A stretch of 64,000 bases of DNA from Chloroflexota bacterium (GCA_016195815.1 JACPYX010000007.1:620001-684000); one strand, 5' to 3'; counted from the first letter of the stretch, positions 1-8,214 are shown. A program made the numbers and translations. The notes: a model not told the origin generated them from the sequence alone.

Positions 1-539
1 ATGATCAACACCATAAGGGGAAATTGAAAATACATGTATGTGAGACTTAATCCCAAGAAGCTGTAGAGATTAAACCCCGCCGTATAAATATTCACGCCAA
101 AGATATTTTTTAAAATGGCAGTGATGAAACCCGTGCGGCCCAGCGTAGCCACGAAGGCAAATGCCAATGGCACGCCTGCAAAGTTCGAGGCCACCGCTGA
201 AAATGTGATCAACATGGAGCGTAATGGCTTGGGCAGTCCGCCGATAGTCACTGAATAGGCAAGGAAGAAACCGAAAATTCCGCCGCCAATTGCTGTAACC
301 GCGCTGATCTGAATGCTCAAGAGATAAGAACTTACGATAGTTTGATTTTGAAATAGCTGGGCCAGGTTGTCAAGCGTGAATCTTCCTTGACCGTCCAGAA
401 AAGCGTCTATCATTAAACGGGCAGACGGCCAAATTAGAAAAAGAATCGCAAACAAGAAAAAAGGCAAAGCCCCGAGCCATTTTTTGGCGCTAACAGTTGA
501 TGTTGATCTTCGGGAGGCGGGAAGCGCTATTTGTGCCAT
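1..539 (-). CDS. ABC transporter permease, partial (3' end off window)
   Basis: Start codon at 539-537, preceded on the minus strand by an AGGAG Shine-Dalgarno. About 179 codons are visible before the left edge. The N-terminus is a short basic segment (MAQIALPASRRS) followed by a membrane helix at about residues 22-41, a soluble loop, and further hydrophobic segments from about residue 90. This is the layout of the inner-membrane permeases (BPD_transp_1) that work with spermidine/putrescine, iron or thiamine type binding proteins. It follows the binding-protein gene at 621-1754 on the same strand and would form the membrane channel of that importer. The EAA loop that contacts the ATPase lies beyond the window. 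Family assignment is good; the substrate is unknown. Confidence 0.8.
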   Translation of the reverse strand, partial: MAQIALPASRRSTSTVSAKKWLGALPFFLFAILFLIWPSARLMIDAFLDGQGRFTLDNLAQLFQNQTIVSSYLLSIQISAVTAIGGGIFGFFLAYSVTIGGLPKPLRSMLITFSAVASNFAGVPLAFAFVATLGRTGFITAILKNIFGVNIYTAGFNLYSFLGLSLTYMYFQFPLMVLI

Positions 540-566
540 AACCTGCTCCTGAGTGAAAGCTTTTTA

Positions 567-599
567 TAGTGAGACCCTGCTTATGGCAGGGTCTCACTA
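567..599. repeat. 14-bp hairpin between binding-protein and permease genes
   Basis: Perfect inverted repeat: arms 567-580 and 586-599 around a 5-nt loop. No T-run follows it in the minus direction (the sequence reads ATAAAAAG), so it is not a classical terminator. In many importer operons an intercistronic stem after the binding-protein gene protects the upstream mRNA and lowers permease expression. That role is inferred here. Confidence 0.7.
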
Positions 600-620
600 A
601 TATTATTGGGAAGAACTAAA

Positions 621-1754
621 TTACGGGGCGGCCTTGATATCGGAACCTACCGCGGAATCCCAATTCTTGGTGATCAAGTCTTTGGCGCCGCTCAGTTGGG
701 CGTCGGTCGGGAAGATTGCACCGGAAACATCGGGGAGCTTGGCCGCGAGGTCGGCAGGCACAACATTGCGAGCGCGCAGGTCAGCTTCTCGAATCGGGCG
801 GCAATAGCCCTTCATCCATTGCAGCTGTCCAGCATCCGAATAAAGATATTCCATCCACAACTTGGCGGCGTTGGGATGCGGGGCATAGGCGCTGATCGCC
901 TGAACATATACGCCAGCAAAACGGCCGGTCTTGGGGATGACAACCGTGACCTTCGGGTTGCCATTGAAGGAATCAATGCCAGCCAGGGCGTTATAGTCCC
1001 AGGTAATGCGGATCGGAGTTTCACCCTTGGCAACCAGGCCGTTGTTGGCAATCAATGGAACCAAATTGCCAGCCTTATTCAACTTGGAGAAAAAGTCGAG
1101 GCCGGCCTGGGCGTTATCAACCGAACCGCCATTAGCCAGGGCAGATGCAAACACTGCCTGAATGGCCTGATTCGAAGTGCGCGGGTCACCGGAGAGAGCA
1201 ACCTGGCCCTTGTAAGCGGGATCTAATAGATCGGACCAATCCTGCGGAACCTTGGGCTGAACATCGGTATTGACCATGAAAGCCATGACACCATAATAGT
1301 CGCCATACCAATAGCCATCAGCGCTCTTGGCAGAATCGGGGATAGTATCCCATGTGGAGACTTTATACGGCGTGAACAGGGCCTTATTGGACTCGCCAAA
1401 TGAATAACCAACGTCAACAACATCGGGAGCCTGCGGCCCCTTGTTGTCTTTATTGGCTGTGATGGCAGTGATCTCATCGCCAGAACCCGCATCCGGGTTG
1501 ATCTCATTGACGGTCAGGCCGTATTTGGCCTTGAAGTCGTCAATGGCGCCGCCGTAGTTGCACCAATCACGAGGAAGCGCAATTACATTCAAAGAGCCTT
1601 CAGCTTTGGCCGCGGCAATCAACGCATCCATACTGCCGCCGCTTGCGGCGGGGGCCGATGTGGCGGCGGGCGTTGCCGCAGAGCCGCAAGCGGAAAGAAT
1701 TATGCTGGCGACCAGGATTAGCGGGAAAACATAGAACAAAGTCTTTTTGGTCAT
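621..1754 (-). CDS. ABC transporter substrate-binding lipoprotein (PotD/AfuA/ThiB-type)
   Basis: 377 aa, start ATG at 1754 with AGGAG upstream. The N-terminus is a lipoprotein signal: basic start, hydrophobic stretch, then the lipobox LSAC with Cys23 as the lipidated residue, followed by an Ala/Ser/Thr-rich linker. The mature part has the look of extracellular solute-binding proteins of the polyamine/iron/thiamine cluster, with segments such as VPQDWSDLLDPAYKGQVAL and a C-terminal APHPNAAKLWMEYL stretch. It would capture substrate at the outer face of the membrane and pass it to the permease encoded just downstream (1-539). The ATPase gene is not in the window. The ligand cannot be told from sequence; polyamine, Fe3+ and thiamine are all possible. 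Confidence 0.88.
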   Translation of the reverse strand: MTKKTLFYVFPLILVASIILSACGSAATPAATSAPAASGGSMDALIAAAKAEGSLNVIALPRDWCNYGGAIDDFKAKYGLTVNEINPDAGSGDEITAITANKDNKGPQAPDVVDVGYSFGESNKALFTPYKVSTWDTIPDSAKSADGYWYGDYYGVMAFMVNTDVQPKVPQDWSDLLDPAYKGQVALSGDPRTSNQAIQAVFASALANGGSVDNAQAGLDFFSKLNKAGNLVPLIANNGLVAKGETPIRITWDYNALAGIDSFNGNPKVTVVIPKTGRFAGVYVQAISAYAPHPNAAKLWMEYLYSDAGQLQWMKGYCRPIREADLRARNVVPADLAAKLPDVSGAIFPTDAQLSGAKDLITKNWDSAVGSDIKAAP

Positions 1755-1807
1755 TCTCTTCTTCTCCTTTTGGGTTTTGTATGAAAGCCATCTGCTTCCA
1801 TGCTTGG

Positions 1808-1837
1808 ATTATATACCAAATACAATATCTTAACCAA
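1808..1837 (-). promoter_or_regulatory. Candidate promoter for the binding-protein gene
   Basis: Minus-strand TATAAT at 1813-1808, with a weak -35 (TTGGTT at 1837-1832, spacing 18). It lies about 54 nt upstream of the ATG at 1754. The -10 is perfect; the -35 matches 3 of 6. Confidence 0.5.
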
Positions 1838-1851
1838 AATTAAACCAGACC

Positions 1852-2043
1852 TTAACTGGGCTGGGTTGTGAGATTTAGTTCTAGTTTGAAATCAAAAGAC
1901 GATGGAGTCGGCAAGCTCATCTCAGACGGGTTGACTGGCAAAATATATCGTTCACGCGCCGCCGGCCAAAACCCCCAAAGTAGCAGACCGCAGGATAGCG
2001 CAAGCAACAGAACTCCCAGCAGGATACGCAACCGCCTTGCCAT
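1852..2043 (-). CDS. Small single-pass membrane protein, unknown function
   Basis: 63 aa using the ATG at 2043 (MARRLRILLG...). A basic N-terminus is followed by one strongly hydrophobic helix (about residues 7-25, LLGVLLLALSCGLLLWGF) and a short polar, Pro/Ser-rich tail. An upstream in-frame start at 2070 exists, but a perfect TATAAT lies 6 nt ahead of the 2043 ATG, so the mRNA would begin at or near that ATG and the longer form would not be transcribed. It lies between the ATP-grasp gene and the importer, all on the minus strand. No family recognised. Confidence 0.55.
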   Translation of the reverse strand: MARRLRILLGVLLLALSCGLLLWGFWPAARERYILPVNPSEMSLPTPSSFDFKLELNLTTQPS

Positions 2044-2049
2044 GCGACA

Positions 2050-2078
2050 ATTATATACCGGACTAATCACAAAGACAA
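2050..2078 (-). promoter_or_regulatory. Leaderless-type promoter of the small membrane protein
   Basis: Minus-strand TTGTCT (2078-2073), 17-bp spacer, TATAAT (2055-2050), then 6 nt to the ATG at 2043. The expected transcription start falls on or next to the start codon. The promoter overlaps nothing coding downstream of the ATP-grasp stop at 2088. Confidence 0.6.
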
Positions 2079-2087
2079 ATGAACGGG

Positions 2088-3047
2088 CTATTTAGCGCGC
2101 TTCGCCGCCCGAATCTTTTGACGAATGATGGCCGAACGGAAGATGCGGTCGAAGAATCCATCATAGCCATCCGCATCGTATAAGATCATGTAATCGGCCG
2201 GGCCATATTCCTCCGGCAAATATAAGATGCCGCCGTTTGGATTGATCTCCAAAATAAACAACTCACCCTTTTCGTTCATGCGCACATCACAACGGCCGTA
2301 ACCGGTTGCACCCATCGCCAGATACATCCGCCGGCCAACGTCCTGCAAATGCGAGATCAACTTCGCATCTTTTACTTCGCGAAATTCAAACGGCACCGAA
2401 TAATCCCACTTGATATCGGCATGCCAAAAATCATGGCCTTCGGGAAAAATTAATTCCGTCGGCGGATAAACAAACGGCTTGGATAAATCATCGGGGTTGT
2501 CAACGATGAAGACATTAAACTCGCGGCCGACGATAAACTCTTCGACGCGCGCCGACCCAAATTCAGACGAGATGCGTTCGAACTGGACCCGCAACTGGTC
2601 CGCCGTTTCGACGCGGCTTTCGCGCGTCATTCCGAGACTGCTATAACTGCGCGGATGTTTGACCATCAGCGGATAACGCAAATCGCTGGTGAGTTTTTCC
2701 AGGTCGTCGCTCGTTTTGACATTGTACCCGCGCGCAAAGCCAATTCCGTTTGCACCCGCCACGGATTGCATTTCTTCGCGGGTCGGGTCGTAGCAATTAC
2801 TGCTCGCACCCGTGAACGGCAGGTTGAGTTCCTCGAGCGCCTGGACAACGTCCAGACCGGGATAATCTTCATCCGCTGCGCCATCGCATAAATTGAAATA
2901 AACATCGAAGCGATTTTCCTTGGCGAGAGCGGCAAGCCTATCCATTACGGGCCGGCGCAGCGTGACCATCTCCCAGTCGAATTTTTTCAGGAACGCCGCA
3001 GGCGTAAAACCATAAGTCTCGTCATCGTAAAGAACACACACACGCAT
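2088..3047 (-). CDS. ATP-grasp ligase, D-Ala-D-Ala ligase-like
   Basis: 319 aa, ATG at 3047 with GAGGTGA upstream. The C-terminal half carries the ATP-grasp signature: GYGRCDVR at residues 249-256 and the Mg-binding EINPNGG at residues 267-273. The N-terminal third (MRVCVLYDDET...) resembles the Rossmann-like first domain of D-alanine-D-alanine ligases. Length fits the family (about 300-360 aa). These enzymes join a carboxylate to an amine using ATP through an acyl-phosphate. The central region departs from canonical Ddl, and no mur or van genes adjoin, so the true substrate may be another peptide or amino acid. Superfamily is confident, reaction is not. Confidence 0.8.
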   Translation of the reverse strand: MRVCVLYDDETYGFTPAAFLKKFDWEMVTLRRPVMDRLAALAKENRFDVYFNLCDGAADEDYPGLDVVQALEELNLPFTGASSNCYDPTREEMQSVAGANGIGFARGYNVKTSDDLEKLTSDLRYPLMVKHPRSYSSLGMTRESRVETADQLRVQFERISSEFGSARVEEFIVGREFNVFIVDNPDDLSKPFVYPPTELIFPEGHDFWHADIKWDYSVPFEFREVKDAKLISHLQDVGRRMYLAMGATGYGRCDVRMNEKGELFILEINPNGGILYLPEEYGPADYMILYDADGYDGFFDRIFRSAIIRQKIRAAKRAK

Positions 3048-3390
3048 AAGTCACCTCGTTTTATAAACGAACGTTATCATAGAAATATTTTATATACAAT
3101 GTTTTGTTGTTCCAAAGTAGCTTAATATTTTCGCTTACCGCAAAATCAAAACGGTTGTAGATATGGTGTTCATGGACTGGTTAATTGAAACAGCGAGGGC
3201 AACATTATGAAAGTCTTTCTCAGTTCTACCTACCTTTTTTGTTTCAAGCAGATTTCATGACATTTGTTACAGAACGAAAAAGGAATTGGTTGTAAAATTG
3301 GCGAGTCATTGGAGACCGAATGGCAACACACAGGGGCACACGCCAGGCTCGCTACCCAAAATTTGACATACATCAAATTTAGGAGATCAA
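3048..3390. other. 343-bp gene-free region between ATP-grasp gene and tnaA
   Basis: It separates the divergent ATP-grasp gene and tryptophanase gene. I see short unconvincing reading frames only, none with a Trp codon placed as in the enteric tnaC leader. The one clear structure is the inverted repeat at 3359-3380. Promoters for both flanking genes must lie here; a TATAAA-like box sits about 15 bp upstream of the ATP-grasp start, but I could not fix pairs with good -35 boxes. Confidence 0.6.
3359..3380 (+). promoter_or_regulatory. Perfect 8-bp inverted repeat just before the tnaA ribosome-binding site
   Basis: AAATTTGA, 6-nt spacer, TCAAATTT, ending 1-2 nt before the AGGAG that serves the ATG at 3391. 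It could be an operator for a dimeric regulator or an mRNA hairpin that touches the ribosome-binding site. The role is inferred. Confidence 0.5.
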
Positions 3391-4770
3391 ATGACTACAA
3401 CCTACCCACCCGAACCGTTTCGCATCAAAGTAACCGAACCGATCCGCCTCATTCCACGTGAAGAACGCGAAGCCGCCCTCAAAGAGGCTGGCTACAATCT
3501 CTTCTCCCTCAAAGCCGAAGATATCTTCATTGACCTGCTGACCGACTCTGGCACCGGCGCAATGAGTTCGGAACAATGGGCGGCCATCATGCGCGGCGAC
3601 GAGTCCTACGCGGGCGCGCGCTCGTTTTATCGTCTCAAAGCCGCAGTAGACGATATTTTCGGCTTCAAGTATTTTGTCCCAGCGCACCAGGGACGCGCCG
3701 CTGAAAATATACTGGCCGCCTGCCTCGTCAAGCCGGGCAACTATATTCCGAGCAACATGCACTTCGACACCACCGACGCCAATATCCGCGCCCGCGGCGG
3801 GCGGCCAACCAACCTCGTCATTGACGAGGCCTTCGACCCCGCCAATCCGCATCCGTTCAAAGGCAACATGGACATCGCCAAACTCAAAGCCTTCATCGAA
3901 AAGGTCGGGGTTGCGAATATCCCCTTCGGGATGATGACCGTTACAAACAACGCGGGAGGCGGTCAGCCTGTTTCGATGGAAAATCTCAAAGCGGTCGCGG
4001 CTGTCTATCGCGAATCGAAAATCCCGTTCTTCATCGACGCGGCGCGCTACGCCGAAAACTGTTTCTTCATCAAACAGCGTGAACCTGGCTATGAGTCGAA
4101 ATCCGTTAAAAACATCGCGCATGAAATGTTCGCGCTGGCCGACGGGATGACCATGTCTGCCAAGAAGGACGCGATCGTCAACATCGGCGGCTTGTTATGT
4201 TTGAATGATGAAGTGCTCTTCGGGCAAGTGAAAAATGAATTGATCCTGCGCGAAGGCTTCCCCACCTACGGCGGACTCGCAGGCCGCGACCTCGACGCGA
4301 TGGCAGTCGGCTTATACGAGGGTCTCGATGAAAATTATCTCTTCTATCGTTTGGGACAAACTGCCTATCTTGCCGCGCGACTCAACGAAACAGGCATTCC
4401 CACCATCCAACCAGCGGGCGGGCACGCGGTATACATTGACGCACGCGCAGTCCTGCCGCGCATCCCGCAGAACGAATTCCCCGCGCAGGCCTTGTGCGTT
4501 GAACTCTATCGCGAAGGCGCCATCCGCGGAGTTGAAATTGGCTCGGTCATGTTTGCCTATCCCGATCCGGACTCTGGAAAAATGATCTATCCAAAACTGG
4601 AACTTTTGCGCCTCGCCATTCCACGCCGGATGTACACGCAATCTCACATGGACTATGTGGCGGATTGCGCCGCGAAAATCAAATCGCGCGCCGATAAAGT
4701 TCGTGGCTACAAATTCACATACGCGCCAGAATTACTGCGGCACTTCACTGCACGCTTTGAACCGCTTTAA
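3391..4770 (+). CDS. tnaA: Tryptophanase (beta-eliminating lyase)
   Basis: 459 aa, ATG at 3391 with AGGAG 6 nt upstream. A PLP enzyme of the tryptophanase/tyrosine phenol-lyase family, aligning from the N-terminal EPFRIKV through the C-terminal LLRHFTARF. The PLP lysine is the second Lys of SAKKD (Lys259). Tyrosine phenol-lyase has a diagnostic Arg (in MERG) that binds the phenol; here the same place reads VEIG (residues 381-384) as in tryptophanases, so tryptophan is the more likely substrate, giving indole, pyruvate and ammonia. Overall the sequence is intermediate between the two subfamilies (IPREER near the N-terminus and [12 protein letters not shown] look lyase-like). No tryptophan permease lies nearby. 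Cytoplasmic, normally a homotetramer. Confidence 0.88.
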   Translation: MTTTYPPEPFRIKVTEPIRLIPREEREAALKEAGYNLFSLKAEDIFIDLLTDSGTGAMSSEQWAAIMRGDESYAGARSFYRLKAAVDDIFGFKYFVPAHQGRAAENILAACLVKPGNYIPSNMHFDTTDANIRARGGRPTNLVIDEAFDPANPHPFKGNMDIAKLKAFIEKVGVANIPFGMMTVTNNAGGGQPVSMENLKAVAAVYRESKIPFFIDAARYAENCFFIKQREPGYESKSVKNIAHEMFALADGMTMSAKKDAIVNIGGLLCLNDEVLFGQVKNELILREGFPTYGGLAGRDLDAMAVGLYEGLDENYLFYRLGQTAYLAARLNETGIPTIQPAGGHAVYIDARAVLPRIPQNEFPAQALCVELYREGAIRGVEIGSVMFAYPDPDSGKMIYPKLELLRLAIPRRMYTQSHMDYVADCAAKIKSRADKVRGYKFTYAPELLRHFTARFEPL

Positions 4771-4777
4771 GTTGTAT

Positions 4778-4866
4778 GTCATTGCGATGAGCTGCTTCAC
4801 AGGTGGCGAAGCAATCTCTCTGTCAAAGACGAGAGTGCTTCGCTCCTTTCATTCGCTCGCAATGAC
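4778..4866. repeat. Dispersed palindromic element with 10-bp terminal inverted repeats
   Basis: Begins GTCATTGCGA and ends with its exact reverse complement TCGCAATGAC. Internal stretches (GAAGCAATCTC, GTGCTTCGCTCC) resemble a family of short noncoding repeats found scattered in many bacterial genomes. It fills most of the 119 bp between tnaA and recJ. It has no coding capacity of its own and could fold into a long imperfect stem. Confidence 0.7.
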
Positions 4867-4875
4867 GCCTGAAAC

Positions 4876-4904
4876 TTGACACCCAACACTTGACACAGGA
4901 TACT
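4876..4904 (+). promoter_or_regulatory. recJ promoter, leaderless type
   Basis: Perfect TTGACA at 4876-4881, 17-bp spacer, GATACT (4 of 6 matches) at 4899-4904, then 6 nt to the GTG at 4911. It lies immediately after the palindromic element. Confidence 0.6.
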
Positions 4905-4910
4905 GGACGC

Positions 4911-7244
4911 GTGACTCGCTGGATTGATCCATCACCGATACAAATTCCCGCCTCATTCGCGGATATTAACCTGCCCCCGCTCATCGCGCAGACTCTCGTC
5001 CGACGCGGCATCCGCGACGCGGCTTCGGCGCGCGCATTTCTTCACCCGGATTTACTTCCATCTACATCATTTCCTGGGATTGAAAAAGCGGCTGAATATA
5101 TTTTTCTGGCTACGCGCACCGACCAGCCAATCTGCGTTTGGGGCGACTTCGACGTGGATGGCCAAACATCAACAACCCTGCTTGTTCAAACACTGCAAGC
5201 CATCGGCGCGAATGTTACATATTACATTCCAATTCGCGGTAAAGAGAGTCACGGCGTTCATATTGAAACGCTCAAGCCGATTATTGATAACGGCGCAAAG
5301 TTAATCGTCACCTGCGATACAGGCATCAGCGCGCACGAAGCCGTTGATTACGCAAATTCGCGCGGAGTTGATGTAATTGTCACCGACCATCACGATTTGG
5401 GTGAGACGCTTCCGAATGCAAAAACAATCGTCAATCCAAAATTATTATCAAAAGATCATCTGCTCGCAAACTTAGCGGGCGTAGGAGTCGCATATAAATT
5501 AGCCGAAGTGTTGATTGGGAATTGGGGAGCGGGGAACGGGAAGCGGGAATCATCTCCCAATTCCCAATCTCCAACTCTCGATTCACTTTTGGATTTGGTA
5601 GCCTTGGGATTAATCGCAGATGTAGCGCTATTAAAAGGCGAAACCCGTTCACTGGCTCAAAAAGGTATTCAAAAATTACGAGAGACCAAACGACTTGGCC
5701 TGAAAGTGATAGCCGAGTTATCAGGGACAAATCTCGAAACACTGACCGAAGAAACCATCGGCTTTACCTTTGCGCCGCGATTGAATGCGCTCGGCAGGTT
5801 GAGCGATGCAAACCCCGCCGTTGAATTATTGCTCACACAAGACCCAGCGCGCGCCCGCGTGCTTGCCGCGCAGATCGAAGGCCTCAACGCGCAACGCAGA
5901 CTGCTGACGAGTCAAGTCTACGAAGCGGCGGAGGCGCAACTGCGCGAGAATCCCAGCTTGCTCACCGAACCCGCGATCATTTTATCCCACCGTGATTGGC
6001 CCGGCGGCGTGGTGGGCATCGTCGCAAACAGACTCGTCGAACGCTATCACAAGCCTGCCCTGCTCTTGACCGAGTCCGAAGGCAGCATCCTGCGCGGCTC
6101 GGCGCGCTCCATTGAGGGACTGCACATCACCGAAGCCATCGCATCGCAAAAAGATATTCTGCTCAATTTCGGCGGGCATCCGATGGCCGCGGGTTTATCG
6201 CTTGAAGCAAACAGGTTGAATGAATTTCGCAAAGGGCTTGGAAAAGCAATCGAAAAACAACTAGGCGCAGTCGTTCTCGAAGAACCGTCCCTGCAAATAG
6301 ACGCATGGCTTGGGTTCAATGAAATCGATTTCGAATTGGCAAATGCCCTGGAATCACTTTCTCCATTCGGCGCTGGCAACCCAGAGCTGACTTTGGCATC
6401 GCACAATCTAACATTGAAGTCTGTCAAAGAAATAGGAAAGACGAAAGAACACCTTCGTTTGAACATTGAGGATGAAAACGGAAATACTCAAAGTATCTTG
6501 TGGTGGAACGGCGCAGGCGAAGAACTGCCTGATGCCGAATCAAAAATTGACGCGGCTTACTCCCTGCGCGCCGGTACTTATCGCGGACAAAAACAACTGA
6601 CTTTGCAATTTAAAGAATTCCGCGTCGTTGAAGAAAGGCCGATTGAGCTCAGGCATCACAAACTTGAAGTGATTGATCTACGGTTGCAGGTTGGAAAATT
6701 TCAGGGTTTGATGGTTGAAATTTTCGCTGAGGGCGAACACAAAAAGAAGGCGAATGGCAACGACAGATATTCCCTCTCTCGATCCGACGAGCTGGCAATT
6801 TACACCATTCCGCCAAGTCCGCATGAACTACAAGCGGTGATCGAGAAGGTGAAGCCGAAAAAAATCTATGTGATGGGAATTGCTCCAACGGAAGAAAAGA
6901 CGGATGAATTCTTGTCGCGTTTGGCGGGGATGGCAAAGTTTGCCATCAACCAGCGAAATGGAAAAGTAAGCATTCAAGAATTGGCGGCGGCCACCGCGCA
7001 ACGCGAGGCGACGATCCGCGTTGGCTTGGAATGGCTTGGGGCGGGCGGACATGTCCGGGTCCGGGACGAAGCGGAAAGTCCGCCGCTCTTAGCGGAGGAG
7101 ATAATTTTGTCAGCGGGAGATGGGGAATCCAATCCATATTTGCAGAAAGAATTATATATCGCGGTCAAGGGCCTGTTGGCAGAGACCGCCGCGTATCGCG
7201 CCCACTTTGCGCGCACAGAGGCTGAATCGCTTTTCAAGTTTTGA
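4911..7244 (+). CDS. recJ: Single-stranded-DNA-specific exonuclease RecJ
   Basis: 777 aa from GTG 4911 (TRWIDPSPIQ..., the usual RecJ opening); a TTG at 4890 is also in frame but lies upstream of the predicted transcript start. DHH-family motifs are intact: GDFDVDG (78-84), CDTG (135-138), VTDHHD (157-162). The DHHA1 part contains HRDWPGGVVGI (360-370) and FGGHPMAAG (420-428), followed by an OB-fold region. RecJ degrades ssDNA 5' to 3' in recombination and mismatch repair. At 777 aa it is about 200 aa longer than E. coli RecJ, the excess being a C-terminal extension with a winged-helix-like end. Residues 203-222 are a Gly/Ser/Asn-rich insertion encoded by a palindromic G-rich sequence (see findings). 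Confidence 0.93.
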   Translation: MTRWIDPSPIQIPASFADINLPPLIAQTLVRRGIRDAASARAFLHPDLLPSTSFPGIEKAAEYIFLATRTDQPICVWGDFDVDGQTSTTLLVQTLQAIGANVTYYIPIRGKESHGVHIETLKPIIDNGAKLIVTCDTGISAHEAVDYANSRGVDVIVTDHHDLGETLPNAKTIVNPKLLSKDHLLANLAGVGVAYKLAEVLIGNWGAGNGKRESSPNSQSPTLDSLLDLVALGLIADVALLKGETRSLAQKGIQKLRETKRLGLKVIAELSGTNLETLTEETIGFTFAPRLNALGRLSDANPAVELLLTQDPARARVLAAQIEGLNAQRRLLTSQVYEAAEAQLRENPSLLTEPAIILSHRDWPGGVVGIVANRLVERYHKPALLLTESEGSILRGSARSIEGLHITEAIASQKDILLNFGGHPMAAGLSLEANRLNEFRKGLGKAIEKQLGAVVLEEPSLQIDAWLGFNEIDFELANALESLSPFGAGNPELTLASHNLTLKSVKEIGKTKEHLRLNIEDENGNTQSILWWNGAGEELPDAESKIDAAYSLRAGTYRGQKQLTLQFKEFRVVEERPIELRHHKLEVIDLRLQVGKFQGLMVEIFAEGEHKKKANGNDRYSLSRSDELAIYTIPPSPHELQAVIEKVKPKKIYVMGIAPTEEKTDEFLSRLAGMAKFAINQRNGKVSIQELAAATAQREATIRVGLEWLGAGGHVRVRDEAESPPLLAEEIILSAGDGESNPYLQKELYIAVKGLLAETAAYRAHFARTEAESLFKF
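5513..5569 (+). repeat. G-run inverted repeat inserted in frame within recJ
   Basis: Arms 5513-5529 and 5554-5569 are complementary with one extra G. The left half holds five G-tracts (5517-5519, 5524-5527, 5531-5534, 5538-5540, 5545-5547), which fits the G3+N1-7 quadruplex pattern. It codes for a low-complexity loop between RecJ motif III and the conserved LLDLVALG segment. Confidence 0.75.
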
Positions 7245-7247
7245 GAT

Positions 7248-7253
7248 TACAAT
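7248..7253 (+). promoter_or_regulatory. Candidate -10 box, 6 nt before the thioesterase ATG
   Basis: TACAAT (5 of 6) ending 6 nt before the ATG at 7260. No good -35 is visible, so this is weaker than the other leaderless-type sites. The gene could also be read through from recJ, whose stop is 15 nt upstream. Confidence 0.35.
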
Positions 7254-7259
7254 CCAGCC

Positions 7260-7697
7260 ATGAAAAGAAAACTTCCTGAACACGGATGGTGTTTTGTGTG
7301 CGGGTCTGAAAACCCGCACAGCATTGGAATAACCATGTGGGTAAACGACGATGGCGTAATGACCTCGGAATTTACACTGACAAACGCACAACAAGGCCCG
7401 CCCGGATATTCACATGGCGGTGCGTCGGCGGCGATCCTCGATGAGGCAATGGGATTGGTGGTCTGGGCGGCGGGTATGAAAGTCGCAGCGGTCAACCTGG
7501 AAATCAATTATCACAAGCCCCTGCCCCTCCAACAGCATTTAACGCTGGAGGCGCGCATCACAGAAAAAGATGAGCGCAAGGTATTCTCTGCCGGGGAAAT
7601 CCGTTTGCCCGATGGAACCATCGCGGTCAGCGGGCGCGGGATTTATGTCGTCGCACCGCAGTTGTTTGAAAAGGTGGGGCTGATTCGCGCTGAGTAA
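7260..7697 (+). CDS. PaaI-type hotdog-fold thioesterase
   Basis: 145 aa. Shows the PaaI/4HBT pattern: a GWCFVCGSENPHSIGI opening, then GYSHGGASAAILDEAMGL (about residues 54-71), where the HGG loop and the helix Asp/Glu form the active site, and NLEINYHKPLPL further on. Such enzymes hydrolyse acyl-CoA or acyl-ACP thioesters as dimers or tetramers in the cytoplasm. It starts 15 nt after recJ with no recognisable Shine-Dalgarno. Acyl specificity cannot be told; a housekeeping role in clearing acyl-CoA is plausible. Confidence 0.85.
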   Translation: MKRKLPEHGWCFVCGSENPHSIGITMWVNDDGVMTSEFTLTNAQQGPPGYSHGGASAAILDEAMGLVVWAAGMKVAAVNLEINYHKPLPLQQHLTLEARITEKDERKVFSAGEIRLPDGTIAVSGRGIYVVAPQLFEKVGLIRAE

Positions 7698-7705
7698 AAC
7701 TGATC

Positions 7706-8194
7706 TCATTCTGTTTCTTCCAATCTGCTAACCGCCGCAAAGCGCGCATTTGTTAGTCTCGTCAAATCAGCGACAGGCAATTTGATATTCAACCCCCTCT
7801 GCCCGCCCGAAACATGGATTTCGGAAAAATTTTGCGCGGAAGAATCAACGATGACTTGAAAGCCTTTGTTGATCAACGCCAGCGGAGAGATTCCGCCCGC
7901 CTGCAGGCCGGTCAAGGCTTCGGCTTCGCGCTCGGTGGGCAGATAGACTTTCTTCTCATTCAGCGCGGCGGCCAGCAATTTCAAATCCACATTTGAGTTG
8001 CCGGGGACAACCGCCAGTAACGGCTTGCGGGGTTTGTCGCGGGTGACGACAATTGTTTTGAAAACGGAGGCCGGATCAAGGTCCAGAAGACGAGCCGTTT
8101 CGAGCGCGCCGAGTTTTTCGGCAGGCAGGTCATACGTCGTATATTTAATTTTGCGCGAGTCCAACAGTCGCGTAACGTTATTGACAATCGTCAT
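7706..8194 (-). CDS. ybaK: Cys-tRNA(Pro)/Cys-tRNA(Cys) deacylase YbaK/EbsC
   Basis: 162 aa, ATG at 8194 with AAGGAAAG upstream. Matches the YbaK/EbsC branch of the INS/YbaK editing superfamily: ALETARLLDLDPASVFKTIVV near residues 30-50 with the conserved catalytic Lys (FKT), VPGNSNVDLKLLAA, and GGISPLAL with the glycine pair near residue 115. It hydrolyses Cys mis-attached to tRNA(Pro) in trans. It is transcribed divergently from the C69 peptidase gene across a 74-bp gap, with its own TATAAT. Convergent with the thioesterase gene, leaving only 8 bp between stops. Confidence 0.9.
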   Translation of the reverse strand: MTIVNNVTRLLDSRKIKYTTYDLPAEKLGALETARLLDLDPASVFKTIVVTRDKPRKPLLAVVPGNSNVDLKLLAAALNEKKVYLPTEREAEALTGLQAGGISPLALINKGFQVIVDSSAQNFSEIHVSGGQRGLNIKLPVADLTRLTNARFAAVSRLEETE

Positions 8195-8214
8195 GGCTTT
8201 CCTTATTTGACAAA

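Noticed and set aside
606-1226. 206-aa plus-strand frame over the binding-protein gene
   Set aside because: The minus-strand lipoprotein has signal peptide, lipobox and ribosome site; this is its shadow.
3207-3260. Possible tnaC-like leader peptide (17 codons from ATG 3207)
   Set aside because: No Trp codon and no tnaC-like ending; nothing supports translation.
3379-4122. 247-aa minus-strand frame opposite tnaA
   Set aside because: Antisense shadow of tryptophanase; no recognisable family.
3391-4770. Tyrosine phenol-lyase instead of tryptophanase
   Set aside because: The Arg that binds phenol is replaced by the VEIG context of tryptophanases, though other segments are lyase-like.
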